64,000 nucleotides of DNA from NCBI GenBank assembly GCA_910586205.1, contig CAJUGD010000007.1:3765-67764 (forward strand), read 5' to 3'. This document shows positions 17,389-27,567 of this stretch, in pieces. The position numbers and the translations under genes are program-made. Every line of letters begins with the position of its first letter. Position 1 is the first letter of the stretch. The stretch is from an uncultured Lachnospiraceae bacterium. Lineage in GTDB: Bacteria > Bacillota > Clostridia > Lachnospirales > Lachnospiraceae. The notes beneath the pieces are model-generated. The model ran no database searches, had not been told where the DNA came from, and was given only the letters and a program-made list of their open reading frames with translations.

Positions 17389-18282
17389 ATGAGATGTAAA
17401 AAAATTGCCGGAGTCTTATACACAGTGGTATTGTCAGCCGTGATGACTACAACTGCATTTGCCAGAACCACCACTGACGGTTATTCCGGGCACAACGTTT
17501 ATGATTATGAAAATGACCAGTCACAATGGGTACAAGACCAAAACGGATGGAAGTATTATAATCCTGCCGGATATACTCCTACAACCAATGGAGCAGGGTA
17601 TTATCTTGAAAGTACCTGGGCTGCCATTGATGGAAACGGAGACGGTGTTGCTGAATTTTATCATTTTAATCAAAACGGTTATCTGGATACGAATACAACC
17701 ATTTGGCCGGAAGACGGCCAGGGAAATTTAAGTGATTATTTTTACAATCATTACCATGCAGAGCATTACAATAACAGAGATCTGGAAAAAATAGACTACT
17801 ATAAAGATTTGATGCATAAATTCGGCGGTGAATCCGGCTATACGGTGAACGGCCAGGGCCAGTGGGTGGTCAACGGAGTCGTGCAGACCGTAAATCAGAG
17901 CTGGAAAACCACCTTTGAGGCCGGATGGCTTCCCGGAATCTACTACTCCAAAAACAGAGCCGGCCTAAAGATGATTCAAGCCGGCATCGAATACAGCTCA
18001 GACAGCGGCGATATCTATCTGACTCTCTATGGCAATTCCGACACAGAAATACTGTTCAGCGGTCAGCTCATCGGCAGCGGAACCGATAACAATGTGTATA
18101 AGGTAACAGACCATTACAGAGGAATATCCCTGTTTGTTGAATACGACGGCATAGAGAAACTGACCATTACACCCCATAGCGGAAGTCTTCCCATCGAAGG
18201 ATACACAGAATCCGATGGTTATGAGCCAGGAGATGACGGCGAATATTTGTATTATAAAGAAATTGATGGATTTATGAGCTGA
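17389..18282 (+). CDS. Secreted protein with cell-wall-binding-like aromatic repeats
   Basis: 297 aa, AAAGGAGG upstream. Signal peptide at 1-26 (MRCKKIAGV, then a hydrophobic stretch ending TAFA). The mature part begins with short aromatic and glycine phrases (QDQNGWKYYNPAG, YYLESTWAAIDGNGDG, YHFNQNGYLD) that look like degenerate choline-binding or glucan-binding repeats. The C-terminal 150 residues have no recognised domain. It has its own promoter and terminator and is probably monocistronic. A surface or extracellular role is inferred from the signal peptide; the function is unknown. It lies beside the chemotaxis genes but shows no motility feature. Confidence 0.75.
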   Translation: MRCKKIAGVLYTVVLSAVMTTTAFARTTTDGYSGHNVYDYENDQSQWVQDQNGWKYYNPAGYTPTTNGAGYYLESTWAAIDGNGDGVAEFYHFNQNGYLDTNTTIWPEDGQGNLSDYFYNHYHAEHYNNRDLEKIDYYKDLMHKFGGESGYTVNGQGQWVVNGVVQTVNQSWKTTFEAGWLPGIYYSKNRAGLKMIQAGIEYSSDSGDIYLTLYGNSDTEILFSGQLIGSGTDNNVYKVTDHYRGISLFVEYDGIEKLTITPHSGSLPIEGYTESDGYEPGDDGEYLYYKEIDGFMS

Positions 18283-18346
18283 TTCCCATGAAAATATCTG
18301 CCCTTATGATTTAACTCATGATTTAAATTAAAGTGGATAAGAAAGA

Positions 18347-18383
18347 GCAGGCCGAACATTTTAGTGTTCTGCCTGCCTTTTTG
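18347..18383 (+). terminator. Terminator after secreted-protein gene
   Basis: 12-bp stem GCAGGCCGAACA/TGTTCTGCCTGC with one mismatch, 6-nt loop, then CTTTTTG. Confidence 0.8.
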
Positions 18384-18458
18384 TTTATTGACTATTTTTC
18401 CATCTTTTCAATCGGTCTTTCTTCTAAAATCGATAGAGCTTTCTTTTAATCCAAAATC

Positions 18459-20156
18459 TTAGATCCCCTTCAGCTTGAACCGGCCTACCATATCCCGCAT
18501 GAGCTGAGCCTGGCTGGACAGTTCCTGAGCAGCAGCAGCGCTTTCCTGGGCTGTGGCAGAATTTGTCTGAATCACACTGGAGATCTGATCAATCCCAATG
18601 GTAATCTGAGAGATCGCTGCTGATTGATCCTTGCTGGCTTCCGAAATCTTATCAACCAGCACGGTTACCTCTTTCGCACCTTCTACTGCCTTTGTCAAAG
18701 ACTGGGCTGTCTCGTCAACAATATGTGTGCCGTTCTGTACTGCCTTTATGGAATTTTCAATCAGTACGGCTGTATTCTTGGAAGCCTCGGCACTCTTACT
18801 GGCAAGATTGCGCACCTCATCTGCCACCACGGCAAAGCCCTTACCTGCACTTCCTGCCCTGGCTGCCTCTACGGCTGCATTCAAGGCAAGAATATTGGTC
18901 TGAAACGCAATGTCTTCAATGGTTTTAATAATCTTTCCGATCTCATTGGAGCTATTGCTGATATCCTCCATTGCAGAAATCATATCCTGCATCTTGGAAT
19001 TACTCAGATTCATCTCATCGCCTACATCATTAACCTTGCTGTTTGCATGGTTGGCATTCTCCGCATTATCCCGGATCCGATCTGAAATATCTGTAATCGT
19101 AGCTGCCAATTCCTCAATGGAGCTGGCCTGCTGGGTAGCGCCTTGTGACAGGGCCTGAGCTCCGCTGGACACCTGATCCGAGCTGTTGGATACCTGACTG
19201 CTGCTGTTATGCATCTGACACATAGCGTCATTTAACTTCTTTGCAATCGTGCGGAAAGATATTAAAACAGGATGGAAACCGCCTATATACTCTTGCTCAC
19301 ACACAGAGTCCACTGTAAAATCTCCTGCTGCCATCTTGGCAAGGAACTGATTCTCATCATCAATAATAGCCTGAAGCTTTCGAATCAGCTCGCGAATCTG
19401 ATCTGACAGCATTCCCAGCTCATCCTCAGAATGGTAATCAATGGCAACATCCAGATTGCCTTTTGCCATTTCCATGGCCGCCTTCTCTATCTCAGCCACT
19501 GGCTGACGGATACTCCTGATAATCACCACGGAGAAACCAAGGGTAATCAAAAGAACCACCAGCATCACAGACAACTGGCTCAATATTGCCATCTGATAAG
19601 TACCCACACTTTCCTCTCTGGCTACACCGCTTCCCTTTGTATTAAAATCTGCCAGAGCAGCTAATGCATCAATCATGGCATTATAGTCAGTAAGGCCATC
19701 CCCTGCCAGCAAAGCTCCTGCACCCTCATGATCTCCCTGCTGTATCATTTTGATAAGCTCACTGTCCATCTTCTGATAGGTAGACCATGCATTCTGGAGA
19801 TTCTGAAACAGACCTCTTCCCTCTGTAGTAGAGACATAACCTCCATAGGCATTAATATTGGCATCCATATCAGAAAGATTCTTGGTTAATTCTTCGGAGT
19901 TGGCCTTTTCAACTTCCGGTGTATTCGCCATCACAAGAACCTGCTCATTTAAACGAATTGCAGTTAAAGTAGTTTCCATTTCTCCGGATAAATAAAGGCT
20001 CGGCATCCATTTGTCAGCAATAATAAGGGCCGAGTGATTCAAAGTCCCCATAAGCGCAATCGAGATAAATCCGACCAAAAACATTCCTATAATTGCAATT
20101 CCTGCAAGCAGATATAACTTTAAGTTAATCTTGAGATTTTTAATAGTATTGCCCAT
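18459..20156 (-). CDS. Methyl-accepting chemotaxis protein with 4HB-type sensor
   Basis: 565 aa, GGAGG upstream. Membrane segment at about 13-36, an extracellular four-helix-bundle-type domain (about 40-185), a second membrane segment (about 190-212), a HAMP region (215-265), then the signalling domain with the tip EIGKIIKTIEDIAFQTNILA and NLASKSAEASKNTA. The coiled coils hold Gln/Glu-rich pairs that could be methylated. It senses an unknown small ligand and controls CheA through CheW. Third in a row of three MCP genes on the minus strand, 29 bp after the second. Confidence 0.93.
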   Translation of the reverse strand: MGNTIKNLKINLKLYLLAGIAIIGMFLVGFISIALMGTLNHSALIIADKWMPSLYLSGEMETTLTAIRLNEQVLVMANTPEVEKANSEELTKNLSDMDANINAYGGYVSTTEGRGLFQNLQNAWSTYQKMDSELIKMIQQGDHEGAGALLAGDGLTDYNAMIDALAALADFNTKGSGVAREESVGTYQMAILSQLSVMLVVLLITLGFSVVIIRSIRQPVAEIEKAAMEMAKGNLDVAIDYHSEDELGMLSDQIRELIRKLQAIIDDENQFLAKMAAGDFTVDSVCEQEYIGGFHPVLISFRTIAKKLNDAMCQMHNSSSQVSNSSDQVSSGAQALSQGATQQASSIEELAATITDISDRIRDNAENANHANSKVNDVGDEMNLSNSKMQDMISAMEDISNSSNEIGKIIKTIEDIAFQTNILALNAAVEAARAGSAGKGFAVVADEVRNLASKSAEASKNTAVLIENSIKAVQNGTHIVDETAQSLTKAVEGAKEVTVLVDKISEASKDQSAAISQITIGIDQISSVIQTNSATAQESAAAAQELSSQAQLMRDMVGRFKLKGI

Positions 20157-20185
20157 ACTGCTTTTCCTCCAAAAGAATTAAATAC

Positions 20186-21844
20186 TTAACGCCTTTTTAG
20201 CTGAAACTTTCCAATTAGCTGCTTCAAAACCTGTGCCTGCCCTGCTAGCTCCTGGCTGGCTGCCGCACTTTCTTCCGATGTGGCGGAATTAGACTGAATT
20301 ACCGTTGAAATCTGGGTAATACTATCTTTTATCCGGTTAATAGCAGCCTCTTGTTCTATGGAAGCCGCAGAAATCACTTTAATTTGATTGGTAACAATCT
20401 CCGCCCCATCCACTACGGAATGCAGGGATTCCTGCGCTAACTCTGTCAGCTCCGAGCCATTGGATACCACGTGAAGGGTCTTTTCGATCAGCTCTGTGGT
20501 GTTCTTTGCCGCATCCGCACTCTTGGCTGCTAAGTTACGCACTTCATCTGCCACTACAGCAAAACCTTTTCCTGCGCTTCCTGCCCTGGCCGCCTCCACG
20601 GCTGCATTTAAGGCAAGAATATTGGTCTGAAAAGCAATATCTTCAATCGTCTTGATGATATGCTGAATTTCACCGGAACAAGCGCTTATCTCGCCCATGG
20701 CTTCCGTCATTTTCTGCATCTGCACATTACACTGGTCAATCTTCACCTCTACCATATCTGCTTCTCTTGTTGTGATAGATGCACTTTCTGCGTTACTGTT
20801 AATCTGTTCTGAAATCTGCTCAATCATATTCATCAGATTATCCACTTCCGACGCCTGTTCTGTAGCTCCCTGAGCCAGATTCTGTGCGCCGTCCGCCACC
20901 TGAATGGAACCGGCGTCTACCTGACTGGCTGAAGAATGAATCTGATCCATAGTTTCGCTCATCTCAGAACCAATGGTCTCAATCGCCCTCTGGATCTGAA
21001 TAAAATCACCAATATACTGGATGGAACTGGTGCTGCTTAAGTCCCCGGCCGCCATTTTGCTTAAAACCTGAGATATATCAGAGATATAAAGTTTCAGACT
21101 TTTCGCCGAATCATTCAGGCTCTCTGCCAACAGACCAATCTCATTTTGATTTTTTATATCAATCTCAAAATCCAGATTGCCTTTTGATAAATTCCCGCTG
21201 GATGCCGTGACTACCTGCAAAGGCTTTACCACTTGATTTAACACATAAACTACTAAAAGAATGCTGACTATCAAAATCACAACAACCGTAAAAACCGATA
21301 TTATTTTTGTATTACTTTCAGAAGCCATCAATCCGGCCTGATTATCTTTGACCTCCTGCTCTGTGATCGCCGCAACCTGATCCAATATGGCAACCAGCTT
21401 CACAACATCTGCCTTGGTTCCATTTAAATACATTTCATTTGCTGCTGCCTGATCTGTATCCCTTAAAGCCAAAACCTGATTGGCAGATTCATGAACTGCC
21501 TGATGGAGCGGTTTCATCTCCTCCATCAAACGCAATATTTCTTCATTCTGAATCTTGGATCGCTCCGGACCATAAAGCCATTTTCCTAAAACACATCCCT
21601 GATAATCACTGCTTCCTGTAAACTCTGTTCCCATAGCCACTGCTGAACACAGATTCTCTACCCAGCCATAATGAGCTCGTTCTGCCGTCAGAACCAGGGA
21701 GTTAATCTCTGTAGCCAGCTCCGTAGCTTCACTATGTCTGCGAATCTGGTTCATACCACTAATCGTAACGATCCCACTGACGACCACAACCATGAAAATA
21801 ATCGCAATTCGTATCATAACTCCTTGTTTGATGGTATGTCTCAT
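20186..21844 (-). CDS. Methyl-accepting chemotaxis protein with CZB-like zinc motif in extracellular domain
   Basis: 552 aa from the ATG at 21844, 6 nt after GAGGTG. Membrane segments lie at about 8-30 and 183-205, then HAMP and the signalling domain (IIKTIEDIAFQTNILA). The sensor between the membrane segments has the spacing of a CZB zinc site: H58, W61, C84 in CVLGKW, then H114 and H118. In known CZB proteins the ligands are His, Cys, His, His with the same gap of four between the last two. Most CZB domains are cytoplasmic, so an outside location is notable. It could sense zinc or hypochlorous acid, as reported for CZB receptors. Middle gene of the MCP cluster. Confidence 0.9.
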   Translation of the reverse strand: MRHTIKQGVMIRIAIIFMVVVVSGIVTISGMNQIRRHSEATELATEINSLVLTAERAHYGWVENLCSAVAMGTEFTGSSDYQGCVLGKWLYGPERSKIQNEEILRLMEEMKPLHQAVHESANQVLALRDTDQAAANEMYLNGTKADVVKLVAILDQVAAITEQEVKDNQAGLMASESNTKIISVFTVVVILIVSILLVVYVLNQVVKPLQVVTASSGNLSKGNLDFEIDIKNQNEIGLLAESLNDSAKSLKLYISDISQVLSKMAAGDLSSTSSIQYIGDFIQIQRAIETIGSEMSETMDQIHSSASQVDAGSIQVADGAQNLAQGATEQASEVDNLMNMIEQISEQINSNAESASITTREADMVEVKIDQCNVQMQKMTEAMGEISACSGEIQHIIKTIEDIAFQTNILALNAAVEAARAGSAGKGFAVVADEVRNLAAKSADAAKNTTELIEKTLHVVSNGSELTELAQESLHSVVDGAEIVTNQIKVISAASIEQEAAINRIKDSITQISTVIQSNSATSEESAAASQELAGQAQVLKQLIGKFQLKRR

Positions 21845-21950
21845 TTTTTTCACCTCAACCGATGTCTTCTTTATTATTATATTACAACCAATATGCAGAG
21901 GACTATCGTGTCCTCTGCATATGTGATCTCACAGATCCTAAAAACTATTT

Positions 21951-23786
21951 TTAATATTTTTCACTTCCGTAGCTTGTATAAGAGGACAAATCCACATAAT
22001 CCTCATCGCTTCCAGGCTGTTCATAAGAAACATGCGCTTCCGGCATCACACTGCTTACACTGCTCACGCTGTTCATATTGACTGCACTGTTCATATTTGC
22101 CTGACCGTCTAAGCGGAACTTTCTTACCAACTCCTTCAAAATCTGCGCCTGACCAGACAGTTCTTCACTGGCTGCCGCGCTCTGCTCTGCTGTCGCGGAA
22201 TTGGTCTGAACCACACTGGAAATCTGGTCAATACCAATTGTGATCTGAGTAATCGCGTCCGCCTGCTCCTTGGATGCCTTTGCAATCGTATCCATCATGG
22301 TAGTGGCATCTGTAATCCCTGTCATCACTTCTTCCAAAGACTTGGCAGTCTCGTCCGCAATCCTCTTTCCGTTTTCTACTGCATGGAGAGAATTTTCAAT
22401 CAGCACTGCCGTATTCTTGGATGCCTCCGCCGACTTGCTTGCTAAGTTTCTCACCTCGTCTGCCACCACGGCAAAGCCTTTTCCTGCCGCACCTGCCCTG
22501 GCCGCCTCAACGGCTGCGTTCAATGCCAGAATATTGGTCTGGAAAGCAATGTCTTCAATCGTCTTAATGATCTTTCCTATCTCGCCTGAAGCATTGTTGA
22601 TATCTGACATGGCCTTCAGCATATCCTGCATTCTGCGGTTGCTCTCTCCCGCCACCTCACCGACTGCTTCCGCTTTGTTGCCTGCCTCCTGGGCACCCTC
22701 AGCGTTGCGGTTAATATTGCCGGAAATTTCATTAATGGAAGCCGCTAACTCCTCAACGGAAGACGCCTGTTCTGTAGCTCCCTGTGACAATGCCTGGGCT
22801 CCGGAGGATACCTGATCCGAACCGGAAGATACCTGATCCGCCGAACGGTTTAAAGTGGAAAGCGTATCGTTAAAGCTGTCCTTGATCTTCTTCATAGACT
22901 GGAAGATCTTCTGATAATCGCCGATATAAAGCTCAGGAGACGAAGAATGAACCGTAAAATCGCCATCAGCCATAGCGCTCAAAACAATTTCAATATCCTT
23001 AACAATCGTGCCCACTCCCTTTGCCATGGAACGCATATTCCCCGCCATATCTCCAAACTCATCTTTCGAATCGTAACGAATGTCCACGGCAAGATGTCCG
23101 CCAGACATCTCCAGCATAGCGCTTTCGATCTCTTTTACCGGATTCAGCACATTATTGGTCAGCATCAGGGCAATCATGCAGGTTAAAACAAAAGCAACGA
23201 CAGAAACTATAATGGACAAAGTCATCAGCGCATTGTTCATGGCCATGGCAGTATCAAAAACTTCTTCACACTCCTTCTCCATATTGGCAAAGGCCGTCTG
23301 CAGAAGGGCAGCGCACTCCTCTGTCTGAGGATTGTACTGAAGCAGAACAATCTCTTGCGCAGCCCTGTTGCCTTCCTCTGTATCCAATGTCGCGCTATTG
23401 ATAATCTGCTGTCTGACATCTGAAGTGGCGTTCAGTTTTGTCTCAAAGCTTTTCATCAAAGACGAATCTCCAGTGTAATTTGTATAAATCCACTGCAGAC
23501 TTTCCTGAATATGGGTCAGATACTGATCCGATGAAGCGATTCTTTCGCGGGTCTTAGCGTCATCCGTCTCCACCACGCTCAGCATCAGCTCCTTTAACGA
23601 CCGCTGAAGGCTGACTCGCATCTCGTAAATATTCGTAATCACCCTGTAGTCTTCCTCGTAGAAGCTCTCATAAGAACCCTTGGCCTTCATAATTCCCACG
23701 CTGGAAGAAATGACCGCCACCAGAAAAAGCGCCAGGATAATCCCGAAAGACAAAAGAAACTTCTTACCAACCTTTAAATTCTTCAT
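21951..23786 (-). CDS. Methyl-accepting chemotaxis protein with C-terminal tail
   Basis: 611 aa, GGAGGAG upstream. Membrane segments at about 9-33 and 190-212 enclose a helical 4HB-type sensor. HAMP and the signalling domain follow, with the hallmark IIKTIEDIAFQTNILA. After the last coiled coil (ILKELVRKFRLDG) there is a tail of about 45 residues, rich in Ser, Asn, Met and Tyr and ending SYTSYGSEKY. Such a tail could tether CheR or CheB, but no known pentapeptide motif is seen. First gene of the MCP cluster, preceded by a sigma-28-like site, and divergent from cheA. Confidence 0.93.
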   Translation of the reverse strand: MKNLKVGKKFLLSFGIILALFLVAVISSSVGIMKAKGSYESFYEEDYRVITNIYEMRVSLQRSLKELMLSVVETDDAKTRERIASSDQYLTHIQESLQWIYTNYTGDSSLMKSFETKLNATSDVRQQIINSATLDTEEGNRAAQEIVLLQYNPQTEECAALLQTAFANMEKECEEVFDTAMAMNNALMTLSIIVSVVAFVLTCMIALMLTNNVLNPVKEIESAMLEMSGGHLAVDIRYDSKDEFGDMAGNMRSMAKGVGTIVKDIEIVLSAMADGDFTVHSSSPELYIGDYQKIFQSMKKIKDSFNDTLSTLNRSADQVSSGSDQVSSGAQALSQGATEQASSVEELAASINEISGNINRNAEGAQEAGNKAEAVGEVAGESNRRMQDMLKAMSDINNASGEIGKIIKTIEDIAFQTNILALNAAVEAARAGAAGKGFAVVADEVRNLASKSAEASKNTAVLIENSLHAVENGKRIADETAKSLEEVMTGITDATTMMDTIAKASKEQADAITQITIGIDQISSVVQTNSATAEQSAAASEELSGQAQILKELVRKFRLDGQANMNSAVNMNSVSSVSSVMPEAHVSYEQPGSDEDYVDLSSYTSYGSEKY

Positions 23787-23880
23787 TCGTTGCTCCTCCT
23801 TGTTGAGCCTTCATTTCCTGACAGCCTTCTGACCTCAAAGGGAAAAGCCAGGGGGCCGCCGTATCACACTCTTTTATATT

Positions 23881-23907
23881 ATCTCGGCACATTTTCCTGT
23901 TATATAA
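23881..23907 (-). promoter_or_regulatory. Sigma-28-like promoter of the MCP cluster
   Basis: Minus strand TTAT (23907-23904), 15 nt, GCCGAGAT (23888-23881). It has the same layout as the flagellin sites, with one change in the second box. Confidence 0.5.
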
Positions 23908-23945
23908 TAAAAATCGCAAATTTTTTTAAAAAATTTTTATTTCCC

Positions 23946-23972
23946 TTAATAAATTGCTTTTTCCGTCGATAT
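23946..23972 (+). promoter_or_regulatory. Sigma-28-like promoter of cheA
   Basis: TTAA (23946-23949), 15 nt, GTCGATAT (23965-23972). Close to the sigma-28 -10 box GCCGATAT. About 92 bp before the cheA start. Confidence 0.5.
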
Positions 23973-24064
23973 TGCTATTAGTATGTTATGGTCTGATATG
24001 CTTTTTTTGTAAAGGACTGTTTTATTTTCATGCAAATCATTAAAAAGGATAGGTGGTGTATCGA

Positions 24065-26185
24065 ATGGATAACGGTATGGAAAGTATGCTTGATACATAT
24101 CTTTTTGAGACGAATTCCCTCTTGGATCAGCTTGACGAGATGCTTGTCAACGACGAAAAGCTGGGTGATTTTTCTTCGGATGACGTCAATGAGATCTTTC
24201 GTATCATGCACACCATCAAAGGTTCGTCTGCCATGATGGAATTTGGCTCTCTCTCCAGCATTGCACATCATATAGAAGATTTGTTCTTCTATATTCGTGA
24301 TAAGGGGATTGATTCTTTAGGCGTCCAGCACAAAAAGGAGCTTTTTAATCTGATGTTCCGTTCAGAGGACTGTCTCCGGGGACAGGTGGAAAAGGTGGAA
24401 AACGGAACGCCTCTTGACACGGATATGGATGCTTTTGCTTCTGAGATCAATGACTTCTTAAAAAAGATCAGCAATGCGGAAGAAGATGCTCCTGCCGCAG
24501 AAGCCGCACCCTCGGGAGTATCTCAGACAGAAGCGCCTGTTGCTGTTTCCGCCGCTGCCGAGCATCTTCCCGAAGACAGCAGCGCCGTATGTTTCCTTCA
24601 TGTATTTTTGGAGGAAGGCATTGGTATGGAAAATCTCCGGGCATATATGATCATCAACGCATTAAAGGAATGCGAACTTGATTTCCGTTATTATCCGGAA
24701 AATATGGAAAGCAACCCGGAAACCTGCTCCATGATTATCGAGGATGGCTTTTACATGGCCTTTGAGTCTGAGGATATGGCGGCCAAAGCCAGCGATATGC
24801 TCCCGACGCAGAGTTATATCCGCTCCTATGAGCTGGTTGCTATCCCCCAGGCTGCGCCGGAACCGGCTCCTGTTGCCGAATCTGCCCAGCCTTCCGGCGA
24901 AGCTTCCGGACAGGCCAAAGCGCCGGAGCACAAAGAAGGACCCAAGCCTCCCGCTAAACAGGCTCCGGCTGTACAGGGACCGCCGGCCAAGCAGAATCTC
25001 ATCAGCGTAAATTTAATGAAGCTGGACAATCTCATGAATATTGTAGGTGAGATCGTGATTACGGAATCCATGGTCACCTCTGCGCCCGAGTTGAATCAGC
25101 TTACCCGCGACGCTTATGACAACTTTATGAAGTCTGCCCGCCAGCTCCGCAAACTGACGGATGATTTGCAGGATATTGCCATGTCTCTGCGGATGGTGCC
25201 CATATCCGGTGTATTCCAGAAGATGAACCGTATTGTCCGGGACATGAAGCAGAAATTAGGCAAGGATGTGCGCCTTACCCTGATTGGAGAGGACACGGAG
25301 GTTGACAAGACCATTGTGGACAGTATCCAGGATCCTATTATGCACATGGTCCGCAATGCTATGGACCATGGAATTGAAGATGACGCCAACGAGCGGATTC
25401 ATGCCGGAAAGAGCGCCCAGGGCGAGATTATCCTGTCAGCTTCCCACACCAGCAATGAGGTGGTTATTTCCATTTCCGACGACGGAAAAGGTATGAATCC
25501 GGAAAAGCTTCTTGCCAAGGCCAGAGAGCGGGGCATCCTTACCAAGCCGGAAAACGAATACACCCGTAAGGAAGCGTTAGGACTTGTCATGCTGCCGGGC
25601 TTCTCCACCAACCAGACTGTTACGGAATTTTCCGGCAGAGGCGTGGGCATGGATGTGGTAAAGAAGAATGTAGAGTCAGTAGGAGGCACCGTATCGCTTA
25701 CCAGCGAGGAAGGTCAGGGAACCACCTTCTTAATGAAGATTCCTCTTACTCTGGCCATTATGGACGGCATGAAGGTAACGGTAGGCTCCTCGATCTTTAC
25801 CATTGCCATTGCCAATATCCGTCAGTCCTTTAAGATCTTAGCTGACGAGATTATCCTTGACGAGAGCGGCAATGAGATGGTTGAGCGCATGGGCAGCTTT
25901 TATCCAATTCTGCGTCTTCATCAGTTTTACGGCATTGAGACTCAGGTTACAGAGCTGGTGGACGGGATTCTTTTATGGGTAGAGACAAGCGATCACTCCT
26001 TCTGCCTGTTTGTGGATGATCTGATTGGTGAACAGCAGGTTGTAGTTAAACCATTCCCTGCTTTCCTGACCACCTTTGATTTGAAGAATTACGGTATTTC
26101 CGGCTGTACTATCTTAGGAGACGGAAATATCAGCATCATTCTGGATATTCAGGGCCTTCATACGGCGGCTCTGGAGACCATATAG
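24065..26185 (+). CDS. cheA: Chemotaxis histidine kinase CheA
   Basis: 706 aa from the ATG at 24065, 8 nt after AGGTGG; the upstream GTG is inside that site. P1 domain with phospho-accepting H49 in MHTIKGSSAMM. P2-like region at about 170-260, followed by a Pro/Ala linker. Dimerisation helices, then the ATPase domain with HMVRNAMDHG, DDGKGMN and GRGVGMDVVKKN. The C-terminus is CheW-like. No receiver domain is attached. It autophosphorylates under control of MCPs and passes phosphate to CheY and CheB. First gene of cheA-cheW-cheR-cheB; cheY, cheC and cheD are not in the window. Confidence 0.96.
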   Translation: MDNGMESMLDTYLFETNSLLDQLDEMLVNDEKLGDFSSDDVNEIFRIMHTIKGSSAMMEFGSLSSIAHHIEDLFFYIRDKGIDSLGVQHKKELFNLMFRSEDCLRGQVEKVENGTPLDTDMDAFASEINDFLKKISNAEEDAPAAEAAPSGVSQTEAPVAVSAAAEHLPEDSSAVCFLHVFLEEGIGMENLRAYMIINALKECELDFRYYPENMESNPETCSMIIEDGFYMAFESEDMAAKASDMLPTQSYIRSYELVAIPQAAPEPAPVAESAQPSGEASGQAKAPEHKEGPKPPAKQAPAVQGPPAKQNLISVNLMKLDNLMNIVGEIVITESMVTSAPELNQLTRDAYDNFMKSARQLRKLTDDLQDIAMSLRMVPISGVFQKMNRIVRDMKQKLGKDVRLTLIGEDTEVDKTIVDSIQDPIMHMVRNAMDHGIEDDANERIHAGKSAQGEIILSASHTSNEVVISISDDGKGMNPEKLLAKARERGILTKPENEYTRKEALGLVMLPGFSTNQTVTEFSGRGVGMDVVKKNVESVGGTVSLTSEEGQGTTFLMKIPLTLAIMDGMKVTVGSSIFTIAIANIRQSFKILADEIILDESGNEMVERMGSFYPILRLHQFYGIETQVTELVDGILLWVETSDHSFCLFVDDLIGEQQVVVKPFPAFLTTFDLKNYGISGCTILGDGNISIILDIQGLHTAALETI

Positions 26186-26202
26186 GAAGGGAGGAACCGA
26201 CT

Positions 26203-26691
26203 ATGTCTGAACAAGTAAACGAGCAGGATATCCTGGATCTGGAAATATCCGAGGCAGATGAACATTCCACAGTGGAGCGCTGTCTCACCTTCGAATCAGG
26301 AGAACTGATTTTATACATCAGCACTCGCTACATTATTGAGATCATTAATGGTCACTCCATCACTACCCTGCCCTTAGTCCCTCATTATGTGAAGGGCATT
26401 ATCAACTTAAGAGGCCAGGTTCTGCCGGTGGTGGATCTGCAGCTCCGCATGGGAAAAGGCGAGACTGCCTCTACAGGTAAAAACTGTGTGATTGTACTGG
26501 ATATTGATTCCGTTTCACTGGGCATTATGGTAGATTCTGTACGCCAGGTGGTTGACATTGACCTTAAAAATGTCCGTCCTATCCCTTTAAAGCGCCAGCA
26601 GAAGCTTCTTGACGGTATGGTCAATATGGAAGACGGCAATGTCTTTATGTCCGTGGACTGCAAAGCGCTAATCAGTACCGAAGACTTGTAA
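26203..26691 (+). CDS. cheW: Chemotaxis coupling protein CheW
   Basis: 162 aa, GGGAGG upstream, 17 bp after cheA. CheW fold from about residue 25: LPLVPHYVKGIINLRGQVLPVVDL is the conserved core, and VRQVVDID follows. The N-terminal 25 residues are an acidic extension. It bridges MCP tips and the CheA P5 domain at the membrane arrays. Confidence 0.95.
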   Translation: MSEQVNEQDILDLEISEADEHSTVERCLTFESGELILYISTRYIIEIINGHSITTLPLVPHYVKGIINLRGQVLPVVDLQLRMGKGETASTGKNCVIVLDIDSVSLGIMVDSVRQVVDIDLKNVRPIPLKRQQKLLDGMVNMEDGNVFMSVDCKALISTEDL

Positions 26692-26720
26692 AGAATCAGG
26701 AACAAAACAGGAGTAATCAG

Positions 26721-27539
26721 ATGCTGACATTAACAGACAGCGATTTCCAGAATCTCTATACTTATATAAAAAAGAATTATGGAATCGATTTAAGCAAGAA
26801 AAAGCAGCTTATCGTCAGCCGCCTTTCCAACACACTGGCTGCTCAAGGCTTTAGTGACTTTACTTCCTATGTTAAGGATATCACTTCTGGCCGCGATCCG
26901 GAGATGGTCACAGCCATGTTAAATAAGCTGACTACCAACTATACCTATTTTCTCAGAGAGGAGGCACACTTCCAATATTTCCAGGAAGTGGTGCTTCCCG
27001 ACCTGGCCAAAAAGCATGCACGGGATAAGTCTCTTTCTATATGGAGCGCAGGCTGTTCTTCAGGAGAAGAGCCTTACACCATCTCCATTTATTTGAAAGA
27101 ATTTTTTGGAGCACAGGCTTCTCAATGGGATACCAGGATTCTGGCCACAGATATTTCCCAGAAAATCCTCAACTCTGCGATTGCCGCCACATATAGTGAA
27201 GAAAGCATTGCTCCTCTTCCCGCCTCCTGGAAACAAAAGTATTTTGTCAAAGCAAACAACAGCCAGTATACGGTAGCTCCCGCTCTGAAGCAGAATGTTA
27301 TCTTCCGTCCCTTTAATCTGATGGAACCGATTCAGTTTAAGAGAAAGTTTGATTTGATTTTTTGCCGTAATGTAATGATTTATTTTGACCAGGACACCAA
27401 AGACGCTCTGGTACGGCGTTTTTACAACGCAACGGTTCCTGGAGGCCACCTTTTTATTGGTCATTCCGAGGGGCTGACCAAAGCAACCTGCCCCTACCAA
27501 TATATCCAGCCTGCCATCTATCGAAAGGCATCCAAATAA
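26721..27539 (+). CDS. cheR: Chemoreceptor methyltransferase CheR
   Basis: 272 aa. The N-terminal helical domain (about 1-75) is followed by the SAM-dependent domain: SIWSAGCSSGEEPYTISI binds SAM, RILATDISQKIL follows, and FDLIFCRNVMIYFD is the typical late motif. It methylates glutamates on MCP coiled coils. The start has GGAG 7 nt upstream, 29 bp after cheW. Confidence 0.95.
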   Translation: MLTLTDSDFQNLYTYIKKNYGIDLSKKKQLIVSRLSNTLAAQGFSDFTSYVKDITSGRDPEMVTAMLNKLTTNYTYFLREEAHFQYFQEVVLPDLAKKHARDKSLSIWSAGCSSGEEPYTISIYLKEFFGAQASQWDTRILATDISQKILNSAIAATYSEESIAPLPASWKQKYFVKANNSQYTVAPALKQNVIFRPFNLMEPIQFKRKFDLIFCRNVMIYFDQDTKDALVRRFYNATVPGGHLFIGHSEGLTKATCPYQYIQPAIYRKASK

Positions 27540-27567
27540 GAGGGAGCAAAAAGGAGGGTAAATTACC

